From contig JAPVLO010000621.1 in assembly GCA_027257055.1 (NCBI GenBank), positions 806,001-870,000 on the forward strand: DNA of 64,000 nt. Direction: 5' to 3'. The notes beneath the pieces are model-generated. The model saw only the letters and a program-made list of their open reading frames with translations. It was not told the DNA's origin and made no database searches. Positions 12,058-24,455 of the stretch are shown here, piece by piece. Each line of letters opens with the position of its first letter. Positions within the stretch are counted from its first letter, which is position 1. The translations under genes and the position numbers were made by a program. The stretch is from Cephalopachus bancanus (taxonomy: Eukaryota > Chordata > Mammalia > Primates > Tarsiidae).

Positions 12058-13812
12058 AAAATAGGAAACTTAGAAGAAATGAATGAATCCTTGAACAAAT
12101 ATAACCCAACAATAGTGAACCAATAAAGAAATAGAACTCTGGGGGTGGATCAAGTTGTCCAACTAGCAGCAACTGGTGTACAACTCTCCCAAAGAGAGGA
12201 ACCAAAAATAGAAAGTAAGTTGCTACACTCAAAGCAGGAGATGGAGGAATTTACCTCCAGGACAGGACAGGGAAGAGACAGGCACCACAGAAGGCAGATG
12301 GGTGTATCCAGACACCTGCTTAGGAGGGACCGGGTTCCAGAGGCAAGAGGGAGCTTCCCAACGTGGACAAGTGCTGAGTGACAGAACAAGAAAAACTCAC
12401 AGGCCCAACTCCCCTGCTGCAGTCAAGAGGAAACCTCTGTGACCCACTCACACTGAGATACCACCCAAGTCTCTCAGACCCCCAAGCCCTGTGCGATCAG
12501 AGCCAGTTACAGACCCTAGGTCCCTCTGCTGAAGGACAGGTCCTTCTCCACTTCTTCTTTGGGTGCTCCCAGACTAGGGAGGGAGCAGCAAAAGAGAGAA
12601 ATTAAGTGCTTCCACACAGGGGATCAAGGATTCCAAGAAACAGGAGCAGTGAGGATAAAGAACACCCTTTGCCTTCTCCCATCATGACACATTGAAGTAG
12701 GTCTTGATCGCAGGCTATGGGCTTAAAGACCTGCCACCCCCAGCCTTTTGAGAAGGCCAGTGACCGGCAGCTTAAAAACAGGCAATAAATCACTGAGGAG
12801 GTTTCCCATCACTGGCCAGGTTGTATGTGTGCTGAAGGTAGCCCTTTTCAGTACATTCTGTGCTGCCTAAATAGGTATGAGTAAAGAGTGACCAGAGCGC
12901 CCAGTGATCCCCGTTGTCCTGGCTTTGCCCCACAGTCATGGCACACCAGATCTGGGCATCAAAAGCTAGCATGTCCTTTGCATATAGCTTAAAGTGGCAC
13001 ATCCTTTCTCATCGCGGATGTGGCTGCTAGACTCACTAGGCAGGTCCTCTATTGCCATGTAAGATTGAGAGCCTGAATTACAACAATGAATGGAAAGGAG
13101 GCGGGGGAGAAGGTCTCAAAAGTGTAGAGGCCAGCAAAAAACAAACAAAGAAACAAACTAAAACCACTGGCAACACAAACATCAGAGTGGCGTGTTGACC
13201 CCACACAACTGCAGCAGTCCACAAGTAGTGGATCAATTACTGAACAAAATGATCATGACGACAGGCATAGTATCTAGAATATGGATGGCAAAGAAACTCA
13301 TCAAGATCCAAGAGAGTGGCCTCCCAAATCAGAGGAGCCACAAAAACAGTTCAAGAATTGAAAGCTGAAATGGACGGTTTGAAAAAGAACCAAACTGAAC
13401 TCTTGGAAATGAAGAACTTGTTTCAAGATTATCAAAACACAGCTTCAAGCCATAACAACAGGCTTGACCTGGCAGAGGAAAGAATTTCAAAAAACTTGAC
13501 CAATCCCTAGAAGTATCCAGGTAGACAAAAATAAAGAACATCAAAAAATAAACAAAGCCTCTGAGAGGTATGGGATTATGTAAAGAGACCAAATCTACAT
13601 TTGTTTGGCATTCCTAAGAGAAAAGGAGAAAATGGGAGCACTCTGGAGACAAGAGCTGCAGACATAATTCATGACATTTCCCCCCAGCTGGTAGAGGTGT
13701 CAATATGCAGATACAAGACATGCAAAAAACCTCTGCAAGATACTATATGAGACGACCGTCCCTGAGGCACATCGTTTTTAGATTATCAAAGATTAGTATA
13801 AATGAAAAAGTA

Positions 13813-14610
13813 CTGGGTGTACCAAGAAAGTATACACATTTTAAGAGATATTATTATGTATTACCGTTTGAAGTTGAATTGCTTTATAGTAGCAATGCTT
13901 AGTATGACATTTGCTCAAAAGATGGCATTATTCAAATGAATGTTAGCATTGTCATGTGACAGGCAGGACAGTAAAAAAAAATAGCACAAGCAGTTCTCAC
14001 TCAAAGCGAACCTTGAATAGGTATCATAATACTATAAGAAAAGGATTGACATTAGTGGGAAACTGTGGGGGTGGGGGGTGAGAAGGTGGGATTGACAGAA
14101 GTGGGAATCTGCCTGGAGAAGGGGGGACACACCTCATCAACAAGGGTACCTGCATAATGAATATTTGTATACTGAACCCTGAAATGTGACCCACATCTTT
14201 AAAATAAAAAATTAAAAAAAAATAGCACAAGTACAGTTATCACTAGAGGAGCACTAGACCCGTTTTAAATTGTATTTGAAAACTGAGAACATTGTGGAGC
14301 TACAATGTCAATGAAGGCTTGAGTATGCAACAGAACCTCCAAAGTGTCTAACAACTGCATGCATCCTAAGTAAGTTTGAGCAAGAACAACAAAAAAATCC
14401 AAAGGCCTCACACCAAAACAAGTCCTGCAGTACTTTGCCAGAATCAGAAGTTTCTGGATGCTGATGGTCACCACTCTGAGCACTTCTTGCAATTGCAGAA
14501 GTCATATGTGACTTGTATTCATCTTTTGTTTTCAGTATACATTGAGTATTACAATTTTAATACAGTTTTTTCATTTCTTAAAATGTGTATGCTTTTTTGG
14601 GCACCCTCTG
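13813..14610 (+). mobile_element. Mariner-type DNA transposon remnant inside L1 ORF1
   Basis: Terminal inverted repeats of about 36 bp: the left end contains AAAGTATACACATTTTAAGA and the right end, read in reverse, contains AAAGCATACACATTTTAAGA. It is flanked by TA at 13811-13812 and 14611-14612, the target duplication of Tc1/mariner elements. The interior near 14450 encodes LDADGHHSEHFL, which resembles a mariner transposase C-terminus. Without the nested L1 the element is only about 560 bp, against about 1.3 kb for an autonomous mariner, so it is internally deleted. The ends resemble MARNA-like mariners from memory; this was not checked. Confidence 0.8.
14002..14221 (+). mobile_element. Short L1 3' end nested inside the mariner
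   Basis: 3'UTR of the local young L1 with an A-rich tail. It is flanked by imperfect copies of AATAGCACAAGCAGTTCTCA (about 13980-14000) and AATAGCACAAGTACAGTTAT (14222-14241), a target-site duplication. This makes a three-level nest: L1 tail in mariner in L1 ORF1. Confidence 0.85.
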
Positions 14611-14862
14611 TATTAAAAGCAGCTAGAGAGAGGTCAGAACATCTACCAAGGGAGACCCATTAGAACAACAGCAGCCCTCTCAGGAGAAACTTTCCAAGCC
14701 AGAAAAGAATAGGAGTCCATTTACGGTATTCTCAAATAAACAAAATGCCAGACATGAATCACCTTTCCTGGTGAAATTAGGTCCCTCTGAAACAAGTGAG
14801 CACTAAGGGAATTCATGGCCTTAAGACTGCCTGGGCAGCTTCCCTGCCAAACGCTTGAGAGG

Positions 14863-15870
14863 CAGACTGGAGTGGCTAGCTGGGCTCAGAGCAGAGCGGT
14901 GTCAGGATGGACGAGGATGTGCTGACCACCTTGAAGATTCTCATCATCGACGAGAGTGGAGTGGGCACATCCAGCCTGCTCTTGAGGTTCACAGATGATA
15001 CTTTTGATCCAGAACTTGCAGCAACAATAGGTGTTGACTTTAAAGTGAAAACAATTTCCATGGATGGAAATAAGGCTAAACTTAAAATATGGGATACTGC
15101 TGGTCAAGGGAGACTTAGAACATTAACTCGCCGCTATTACAGAAGTGCACAGGGTGTTATATTACTTTATGGTGTTACAAGAAGAGACACCTTTGTTAAA
15201 CTGGATAATTGGTTAAATGAATTGGAAACATACTGTGCAAGAAATGACATAGTTAATATGCTACTTGGAAATACAATTGATAAGGAAAATCGTGAATTTG
15301 ATAGAAATAAAGGCCTGAAATTTGCAAGAAAGCATTCCATGTTCTTTGTAGAGGCTAGTGCAAAAACCTGTGATGGTGTACAATGTGCCTTTGAAGAACT
15401 TGTTGAAAAGATCATTCAGACACCTGGACTGTGGGAAAGTGAGACCCAGAGTAAAGGAGTCAAACTGTCACACAGGGAAGAAGGCCATGGAAGAGGAGCC
15501 TGTGGCAGTTATTGATCTGTGTTATAAACTCTGGGAAATTCCATGTCTTGCATATTTGATCAGACAGTGACATCTTTCTGTACATAAACTCCTTAACTGC
15601 TATTTTAGGGACCTTGCAGTTTGCACATAATTGTTTATCATGGCAGTAAATATTTGCAAGAAATCTCACTCATCAGTTTTCCCAGGTAAAATGTTATGAT
15701 AAGCATGAATAATTTGCAGGCTTTGTGTATTGGATTGTTGTTTTGATTTGGTCTAATTTGAATACATATGAATCCCTTGAATATAACTTTTTAAAATTAA
15801 TTTTGTTTGATAGATTTACATTGCAACCTTTTTATAGTTTTTGAATAAATTTAGCCTACCTTCCCTAAAA
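14863..15870 (+). pseudogene. RAB18 processed pseudogene
   Basis: An intronless copy of the small GTPase RAB18 with 5'UTR, coding region (ATG at 14907) and 3'UTR. The frame stays open for 202 codons to a TGA at 15513. The ancestral frame runs four codons further to TAA at 15525, so the premature stop (TGC to TGA) removes the C-terminal cysteine motif used for prenylation and membrane attachment. The G1 loop reads DESGVGTS instead of GESGVGKS, losing the nucleotide-binding lysine. The G3 motif reads DTAGQGR instead of DTAGQER, and the G4 motif reads NTID instead of NKID. These lesions argue against GTPase function despite the long ORF. The 3' limit is uncertain: AATAAA at about 15844 is followed by an A-rich stretch near 15867, but RAB18-like 3'UTR may extend to about 16050. 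Confidence 0.93.
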
Positions 15871-16059
15871 AATAAGACTGCCTGAATGTCTTGCCAATAT
15901 GTAGTATGATGAATACTATGCTCTGTATTTGAAGTTTGGTGAATGATCATGTTTGATATTAATAAATAAATATATTGTATTTTGATATGTCCATTGTTAT
16001 GCAATCACAGTGTATTTTGAAGCCTGATGCGTTAAATTCAGATTCTAAACATCATTAGG

Positions 16060-16450
16060 TATTATTTTCAGTTGAGCAGACCAGATAAAATTGAAAGAGA
16101 ATGGAGGGTAGCATTGGTCCGGAGGATGTCTGCAGACTCACTCCATGACACAGACTAGAACTTAATCACAGAATAAGAATACTAGAAATGTCTCACATAG
16201 AGCTCAGTTGAGGTCTTGTGATATTATTGAGGAAGAATTTATAAAAAATGATTATAGTAGATGCTGTTATTATTCTAGCTAGATAATCTTTGGGAGGTGT
16301 GACTGGGACAAATCATGCCAGCCTTCTGGAAGACACTGATATTCTGTTGCTTGATCTGGGTGCTGGTTACATGGGGTTGTCTGCTGAAAGAATTCAAGGA
16401 GTTCTATAATTTTCTGTACTTTTGCTGTAATTTAAAAAGTAAACAAAAAA
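16060..16450 (+). mobile_element. Probable 3'UTR of an old L1 (L1M type)
   Basis: The stretch at 16335-16445 (TTGATCTGGGTGCTGGTTAC followed by a long AT-rich tail with A-rich end) resembles the 3'UTR of old mammalian L1s, recalled rather than searched. A 104-codon ORF here (16315-16629) is not gene-like. Confidence 0.4.
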
Positions 16451-16809
16451 AACCCAAAGTATATATTTGGAGAATACCATACTTAATACAAATACTTGAT
16501 TGGGTTTGTGATATCTTCATGAGAAAAATTCAAAATTGTATTGATCAACAAAACAAAGGCATAATGAAGAGGAGGGCAAATATATACAATATAACAAATA
16601 TATCAGAAAACACTAACAATGTGTTGTGACTTTATGCATAAATTTATGCAGACTTGGAGAGACACAAAACTGAATTTTATTATAGATGAAAAAGCAAAAC
16701 CCCAAGCACTTGCTATTTTCTTAATCAACACTAATCAAAATATCTTATTATATGTATGTATACTTTTTCTATAAAACACATAAGTTATAAAATTTCTTTT
16801 GCACTTATG

Positions 16810-16905
16810 TTTTATCTGCATTGGTCACTGTTATTTGTCCAGCCCTTAAAATGCTACCTGGAATATGTTGAGGTTGGCAATATGTATTTGTTGAATGATT
16901 ACAAA
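16810..16905 (+). mobile_element. Possible L2/MIR 3' end
   Basis: Contains TTGTCCAGC...ACCTGGAATA...ATATGTATTTGTTGAATGAT, which resembles the conserved 3' end of L2/MIR elements ending in TTGTTGAATGA. The rest of 16451-17308 is AT-rich with nothing recognisable. Confidence 0.45.
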
Positions 16906-17308
16906 ACATTGCTTAGAGCAGAGAAGTTTAATAAAAATATAATGCATATCCAAATGTAGTTTTAAGTATCTAGTAACTGCATTTAAAAAAAGAGCAAGAA
17001 GGAAGGGATAAAATTTGGTTTAAATACATGCAATATATTGTTTACCCCAAAGTAGCATAACTTAAATATGTAATGGATGCGAAAATTATGAATATAATAC
17101 TTATGAATCTTATTTCACAATGAGGGTATAAAATCTGTGCATTGTAATTTAAACATATCTCAATTAAAATTAGACCCATTTCAAGTGCTGAATAACTATA
17201 CAATTATTTTCTTCATATAAATCATTGGGGAGACTATCTTGTTGCAATAGAAAATGTGGGTTGTCATATCAATCACTGAATGTTCTTGGAGAAGTGAAAA
17301 TTCTCATG

Positions 17309-18208
17309 TTAGAGGGGAAGCAATAAACTGGAAATTGTTTTTTTAAAATTATTTTTCAGTAGCACAAAAGGGCACAGTAGGGTAGCCTGATGAAAGAATA
17401 TCAGAAATAATCTCCAGCCTTGGGTTTTTCTCAGGTCTGCAAAATAAATAGAGTCATGAAGTTGTTCAGGCAATAAAAGAACACAAAGCTGCTTACCAGC
17501 AGAAGGATTCTGTGGGTGGCTTTGTTTACAGGAGATGCCTGGGAAGAGAGGCTGGGGCTGTGCAAATACTGGGCTCTCTTGTGATGTCTGTAGAGGAGAC
17601 TCACCATGTAGCTGCTGGTCCAGACCAGGAGGAGCACAAACAGCGGATCTCGAATCACTATGACACTTATAAATAATTCTGGAGGGAGATGCCCTGCTTT
17701 GTTTTGACAATAGACTTGAGAATACCCAGGGCCTACAGTAGTAAAATTGGTTCTGGCTACTACAAATTCAATAATGCAGATATAGACCAGCATGTTGAGG
17801 ATCCAGAAGAAAAGGAAAGAGGGATAGATGCATGTAGAAAGCTGAGGTTTCAGCTCATTTAGAATTACTGGGGCTGATGGTGATGGCTTGAAATGTACTC
17901 AGGAGAGAGGTCGTGCAGATGGAAAGACCCCGGGTAACTCTGCATGTATACACAACTGCTTTACAACCAATATCATTCAGAAAATGTTTCACTCCAAAGG
18001 ATGACATGGCTCCTGGTGTCAATGTGAACATGATGGTCAAAACATTGACCAATACCAGATGTGTGTAAATCAGATCGACATGCTTTCTCAAGTGAGACTA
18101 GATGACAAATATGTACATATAGAACACAAAGAGCAATGAGTTTTCCGTGAAACCAATACACATTTGAGATACAAGGACAAATCGAAAAATTGTGTCACTA
18201 AGAAACAT
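17309..18208 (-). pseudogene. Vomeronasal type-1 receptor (V1R) pseudogene
   Basis: On the minus strand, ATG at 18206-18208 opens a V1R-like seven-helix receptor: MFLSDTIFRFVLVSQ start, TM2/TM3 with NDIGCK and RVTRGLSICTTSLLS.FQAITISPS, then WILNMLVYICII, VIRDPLFVLLLVWTSSYMVS, the RHHKRAQ.LHSPSLSSQ.SP motif and a final PFVLLKNN. The total of about 300 codons is normal for V1Rs, which are single-exon pheromone receptors of the vomeronasal organ. Lesions: in-frame TAG at 18098-18100, TGA at 17855-17857 (the family's tryptophan after ITISPSNSK) with a frameshift right after it, a frameshift leading to TGA at 17431-17433, and another frameshift near 17365. It is clearly non-functional. Retained length suggests fairly recent loss, and V1R-rich repertoires fit a strepsirrhine or similar primate. 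Confidence 0.93.
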
Positions 18209-18526
18209 GGTCTTAATGATGTTGTATATGTTCTAATTAGGTAGACCAGTCACCAATGATAAATAAATGGATTACATTGTTAAATTATACATAGTACAGG
18301 CTGTTAAATAATGGAATAGTCAACAGTTTGGTCAGAAGTAAGGGTACAGTAGTGTCAAAATCCTCTGTATTTCTGGTCCAGGTGTGACTTTTCCAGAACT
18401 GACTTCTAGGCATCCTTGAGAACCTTTAGTGCAAAAACAGGTATTATAAAGAAGGTGGTATTCAGATGATAACAGCTATCATTACAGTGTATAATCTGGA
18501 AGGACATGCTTGCCTGAATGAAAGAC
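18209..18526. other. Intergenic, nothing recognised
   Basis: Between the V1R start and the L1 target duplication. No ORF or repeat is recognised. This is where a V1R promoter would lie, but no motif can be claimed. Confidence 0.4.
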
Positions 18527-18539
18527 AGATTTGTATTTT

Positions 18540-21500
18540 TTTTATCAATATTTTTTATTTTGATATTGTGGGGTACAGTTAAGGGTTAGGTATACAAATA
18601 TGCTTCATTCAGGCCCCCTTGTTGATAACAGGGGTCTCCCCGTCCCCAGACAGATGTTTACTACCATTAGTCCCATCCCCCGCCACATAGTTTCCCATTA
18701 CTGTCAGTCATTTTCTTATGGTAGTGCATTGGATGATCAAGGTCCACTCTATGAGTGAGAATATGTGATACTCAGATCTTTGTTTCTGTGTGAGGTCACT
18801 CAGTATTATAGACTCTAGCTCCATCCAGGTTGCTGCGAAATTCATGATTTTGTTCTTTTTTATGGCTGCATAGTATTCCATCGTGTATATGTACCACATT
18901 TTGAAAATTCAGTCCTCTTTTGATGGACAGCGTGGTTGGTTCCAGGTTCTTGCTATTGTGAACAATGCTGCGATAAACATTCGTGTGCAGGTATCTTTTT
19001 TATAGAGTGATTTGAGTTCTTCAGGGTATATTCCCAGTAGGGGGATTGCAGGGTCATATGGGAGGTCGATGTTTAGAGCTTTTAGGAATCACCACACTGC
19101 TTTCCACAGAGGTTGCATTGGTTTACCCTCCCACCAACAGTGTAGGAGTGTTCCCTTTTTGCCACACCCTCTCCAACAACTATTATTTTGTGAGTTATTG
19201 ATAATTGCCATTCTGACTGGAGTTAGGTGGTACCTCAGTGTGGTTTTGATTTGCATCTTCCTGATGATTAGTGAGGTTGAGCATTTCTTCATGTGTCTGT
19301 TGGCTGCTCGGATGTCTTCCTTTGTGAAGTGTCTGTTCATATCTTTTGCCCATTTATAATGGGATTGTTTGTTTTTTTCTTTTCAGCACATTTGAGTTCC
19401 TTGTAGGTCCAGGATGTTAAGCCTTTGTCAGACCTGGTGCTGGCAAATACTTCTTCCCAGTCTGTAGGCTGTCTCCCTGCTCTCTTGATGGTTTCTTTGG
19501 CTTTGCAGAAGCTTGTCAGTTTAATGGGGTCCCACTTGGCTATCTTATCCCTTATGGCCTGTGGGTTTTGAGTTTTGTTCAGGAGTTGGATGCCAGTTCC
19601 AGTTTCCATGAGGGTATGTCCTTCATTTTCTAAGGTTCTTATGGTTTGAGGTTTTACATTTAGGTATCTGATCTATTTGGAGTTAATTTTTGTGTATGGG
19701 GATAGATAGGGGTCCTGTTTCAATCTTCTGCATGTGGTCAGCCAGTTTTCCCAGAACCATTTACTGAATAGGATCTCCTCTACCCAGTGATAGGTGGTGG
19801 AGGCTTTGTCAAAGATGAGTTGGTTGAGAGATTGAGGTTTTGCTTCAGGGATCTCAATTCTATTCCATTGATCTATATGCCTGTTCCTGTACCAATACCA
19901 AGCTGTTTTGATGATTGTAGCTTTATAATAAAGTTTGAAGTCTGGTAATGTGATACCACCTACTTTTTTTCCCCCTGAGGATTGTTCTGGCTATTCTTGG
20001 TCGTTTGTGTTTCCATATGAATTCCTGTGTTGTTTTTTCTAGGTCTGAGAAGAATGTTGCTGGTAATTTGATGGGTATTGCATTGAATTTGTAGATTGCC
20101 TTAGGTAAGATGGACATCTTCACAATGTTGATTCTTCCAATCCATGAGCATGTAATATTATTCCACTTGTTTGTGTCATCTTTGATTTCTTTGAGCAGAG
20201 TTTTGTAGTTTTCATTGTAAAGGTCTTTCAGGTCTCTGGTTAGGAAGATGCCAAGGTATTTCATTTTTTTGGTGGCTATTGTGAATAGAATTGTGCTTCT
20301 TATTTGGGTTTCTGTTTGTTTATTATTGGTGTAAGAAATGCGATTTTCTTTTGCACATTTATTTTATATCCTGAGACTTTGCCAAAGGCCTTTATCAGTG
20401 TAAGGAGGTTTTTGACAGATTCTCTTGGGTTTTCAAGGTACACGATCATGTCATCTGCAAAGAGAGATAATTTGACTTCCTCTTTTCCTATTTGGATACC
20501 CCGACTGCCTTCTCTTCTCTGATTGCTCTATCTAGGATTTCCAATATTATATTGAACAGGAGGGGTGAGAGTGGGCATCCTTTTCTTGTTCCAGTTTTCA
20601 GGGGAAATGGTTCCAATTTTTGTCCATTTAGGAGTATGCTGGCTGTGGGTTTCTCACAGATGGCTTTTACTACTTTGAGGTATGTTCCCTGTATGCTTAG
20701 ATGTTCGAGGGTTTTTATTAAGAAGGGGTGTTGGATTTTATCAAAAACTTTTTCTGCATCTAATGATATAATCATTTGGTTTTTGTTTGACATCTGTTGA
20801 TGTATTTAATTACATTTATTGTTTTATGAATGTTGAACCAGGCTTGCATCCCAGGGATGAAGCCTACTTGGTCATAATGGATGATTTTTGAGATGTATTG
20901 CTGAACCCGGTTTGCTAGGATCTTGTTGAGAATTTTAGCATCTATGTTCATCAAAGATATTGGCCTGTAGTTCTCTTTTTTTGTTGGATATTTACCTGGC
21001 TTGGGTATCAATGTGATGTTAGCTTCATAAAATGATTTGGGGAGAGTTCCATCTTTCTCAATCACCTGAAATAGCTTCAGTAGGATTGGAATCAGTTCCT
21101 CCTTAAATGTCTTGTAGAATTCTGCTGGAAAGCCATCTGGTCTGGGGCTTTTTTTTGTAGGTAGTTTTCTTATTACATAGTTGATTTCCTTGATTGTTAT
21201 TGGTCTATTTAGGGTCTCAATTTCTTCTTGCTTCCAGCTAGGTAGGTTGTGTGATGACAGAAAGTCCTCCATTTCCTTTAGGATTTCAAGTTTGTTTCCA
21301 TACAAGTGTATGTAGTAGTCTCTGATGATCTTTCGCATTTATTCAGGGTCAGATGTGACTTCATCTTTTGTGTTTCTGATTGTGCTTATTTGGTTTTTTT
21401 CTTTCTTTTTCTTGGTCAGTCTAGCTAGGGGACCATCAATCTTGTTTATCCTTTTGAAGAATCAGCTTTTTGTTTCGTTGTTTTTTTATATTGCCTTTTT

Positions 21501-24455
21501 GTCTTCTGTCCTGGATTTGGGCTTTTATTTTGGTGATCTGGATTCTTCTGCTGAAATTAGGTTTTTGTGGTCTTGCTTTTCCAGCTTCTTTAGATGGCTT
21601 GTTAGGCTGTTAATTTGTGCTCCTTCCATTTTCTTCATGTGTGTTTGTAGGGATATAAATTTCCCTCTTACTACAGCTTTTAAGTCATCCCAGAAATTTT
21701 GGTAATATGTTTCTTCATTTTCATTTGTTTCCAGGTATCTTTTGATCTCTGTTTTGATTTCATCATTGACCCAGGAGTTGTTTAGCATCATGCTGTTTAG
21801 TGACCATGTCTTTGTGGGTTTTGGGGGAACTTGTTGGTGCTAATGTTTATTTTTATTCCACTGTGGTCCGAGAAGGTGCATGGTAGAATTTCAGTCCTTT
21901 TAAATTTGCTTATTCTTGATTTTTGGCCAATTATGTGGTCGATCTTGGAATACGTTCCATGCAGTGATGAGTAGAATGTGTATTCGCTGGTCTTTGAATG
22001 GAGTGTTCTGTAGGTATCAATTAAGTCCATTTGATCCAAAGTCACATTGAGGTTCCGGATCTCCTTGCTGAGTTTTTGTCTCAATGATCTGTCTAGGGTT
22101 GTGAGTGGGGTATTAAAGTCCCCAGTTATGATGGTGTTAGAACCAATATCTTTCTTTAGTTTTCCTAGGATTTGCTTTATAAAAGTTGGTGCACCTATGT
22201 TAGGTGCATATATATTTAGGATAGATATTTCTTGTTGATGGAGTGAACTTTTTATCATTGTGCAGTGGTCTTCTGTATGTTTTAAAATTTTTGATAGCTT
22301 AAATGGTGTTCTCTGAAATTAGGATCGTGACTCCTCCTTTCTTTTGTGTTCCATTCGCTTGAAAATTTGTTTCCCATCCTCTTACTTTGAGTCTCTGCAT
22401 GTCCTTTCTAATGAGATGTGTTGCTTCATGGCAGTATGTTGTTGTGTGGTGATATTTTATCCATTTTGCCATTCTATGTCTTTTCAGTGGTGCATTTAGT
22501 CCATTCACATTCAGGCTAATTATTGAAATGTTAGAGTTCATCCCTATCATAGAGTTCTTATAGAGTTGTTCTTACACTTGGTTTATTGTCCTGCTTTTGT
22601 TTTTGGGGTTGGTTCATGTGCATTTTATTCTTTTTCCTGTACTCTTGTGAAGAACGTTGTTCTTTTTTCCCCCTTTTCTTCTGTGTTTAGTACTTTCTTA
22701 AGTGTTTTATGTAGTGGTGGTTTGGTGGCAGCGTAAGTTCTTAGGGATTGGATATATGGGAAAGATTTTAATTCTCCCTCGCTGATGAAGCTTAATCTGG
22801 CTGCGTAGGTTATTCTTGGTTGAAATTGTTTATCTTTTAGGACTTTGAAGATAGGGCTCCAACTTCTCCTAGCCTGCAGGGTTTCTGTAGATAGATCTGC
22901 TGCTATTCTAATTGGTTTTCCCTGGTTGGTGATCTGGCCTTTTTCCCTCGCTGCCTTTAGGATTTTTTTCTTTTATGCCTACTTTGTTTAGGTGAATTAT
23001 TATGTGTCTAGGAGTTGGTTTCCTCATTTGTTGTCTTGCAGGGTTTCTCTGAATCTCTTGTGTTTGAGTTTTTGCATCATTCATTAGATAAGGGAAGTTT
23101 TCTTGAATGATCTCATGGAAGGTTTGTTCCAGTATGTTCTCTGTTTCTCTTTTTGCCTCAGGAAGGTCAATTACTCTTAGGTTCTGTCTCTTGAAGTAAT
23201 CACTCATCTCTTGAAGGTTTTTTTTCCTGTCTTTGCTTGCTTTCTGTGTTTTTGAGAGTTTGGGTTAGTTCTATATTTTCGTCCTCAAGCTCTGAGATTC
23301 TTTCTTCTGCTTGGGTAATTCTGCTTTCCATGCTTATCAGTTTGTTATTTATTTCATTCACAGTATTCTTTATTACTGTTATCTCAGATATCAGCTCCTT
23401 TCTAGTTTCTTCTTGAGTCTCCTCAATTCTTTTTAATCTCTCCATTAATGTCTTGATATCTAGGTTTGTAGTTTGAGACTAGTCATTCTAGGGGCTCTTC
23501 ATTGTTTGCATTCTGAAGTCAGTTTTCTCAGTGTATGCCCTCCCAGGCGTCTGGGAGAGACCCATATTCTTCTTCATTTGTGTAGATTTTTCTCTCATCC
23601 CTTAGTGGCTAAAGTCCCTTGAGCTCTAATCTCCAGCCTCTCCCCTCTGTTTTTGTTGCATGCAGCTAGCCTTCTGCCTGGGAGATCTGTGACTCTTGTC
23701 TCTGTTCAGTAGGGGAGGGGCTTTTTCTCCTGTTTAATGACGTCACTGTGGGAACCGAGGTGGAGGCTCTGATAGTTGGGCGGGGCGATGCAAATCTGCC
23801 TTGAAAATGGCAGAGGTGGTAGTTTTACTTTCACTTTTAGGGATGCTCCTGTGGGTCTCTAGGTGGGACCAGCTGTACAGCTGGGTGCTGGATCTGGGGG
23901 CCACCAGCAGGCTGGGGTGGAGGAGAGGGTCGGGGGTTCCCTCCTCTGGAGCTGTAATCCTCCGATCAGCACCTTACACAAGCTTGTGGTTCTGCTCCCT
24001 TACACAAGCTTGCAGTCGTATGCTGAATGCCTCAGCCAGGGTGGGCCCGGGGCTCCAGATCTCCAAAGCTCCAGAGGGCAGGTGGTGGCTCTGGGTCCCT
24101 CACAGGGCACTTCAGCCAGAAATGGGACCGGTATCTCTGAGGGGTGGGTGCCCAGAGCCTCCCTGGGTGACTGGCAGCTTGGTGCTGGGTGCTGGTCATG
24201 ACGATGTAGCCAGGGAGGGAGCTGGGATCTGGGATTCAGGATTCCCCAGCCAACCAGAGTCACATATAGTGGAGCAGCCGCAGCTGGGCCACAATATCTG
24301 GCCCTGTGTGGGACCAAAGGTCCCCAGGTCTTGTACCAGTGTGGCTGGCGGTGGGCAGTGGGCTGCAGGAAGAAAAGTAAGAGTCTTTTTGGGAACTCAC
24401 GTTTGGAGAGTCTCACGGATCCACCTATGCCATTGTCATCTTCAGGAGTCTCTCC
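18540..24455 (-). mobile_element. Full-length L1 (element B) with 13-bp target-site duplication
   Basis: AGATTTGTATTTT flanks the element at 18527-18539 and 24456-24468. Reading the minus strand: 5'UTR 24455 to about 23450 (GC-rich), ORF1 about 23445-22640 with a coiled coil (VNEINNKLISMESRITQAEE) and the RNA-binding region (NLRVIDLPE, TPRHIIIHL), ORF2 about 22535-18710 with endonuclease (SIISLNVNGLN, DHSGIKI), reverse transcriptase ([13 protein letters not shown]) and C-terminal cysteine region, then 3'UTR and A tail. The encoded proteins are broken into several frames by stops and indels, so it is not competent. Length (5.9 kb) is usual for L1. Confidence 0.95.

Larger units (their letters stand above)
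12131..14862 (+). mobile_element. L1 element Z1: 5'UTR and ORF1, interrupted by mariner
   Basis: A different 5'UTR type from element A (12131 to about 13300) is followed by ORF1. ORF1 residues such as ELKAEMDGLKKNQTELLE and the coiled-coil LDLAEERIS are seen at 13345-13500. ORF1 is interrupted at 13811 by a DNA transposon and resumes at 14611 with KAARERSEHLPRETH. It is 3'-truncated about where the RAB18 retrocopy starts. A related 5'UTR occurs at 43660-45471; both copies are preceded by similar sequence (12060-12130 and 43590-43660), so the true 5' end may lie slightly upstream, or the two may be duplicates. Confidence 0.8.

Noticed and set aside
16315..16629. 104-codon ORF as a possible membrane protein gene
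   Set aside because: The start lies in what looks like an old L1 3'UTR, followed by AT-rich sequence. No conserved motif or supporting exon structure.
20488..22258. Reverse transcriptase and endonuclease ORFs as host or retroviral genes
   Set aside because: They are the broken ORF2 of L1 element B, with no LTRs nearby and a flanking L1-type target duplication and tail.
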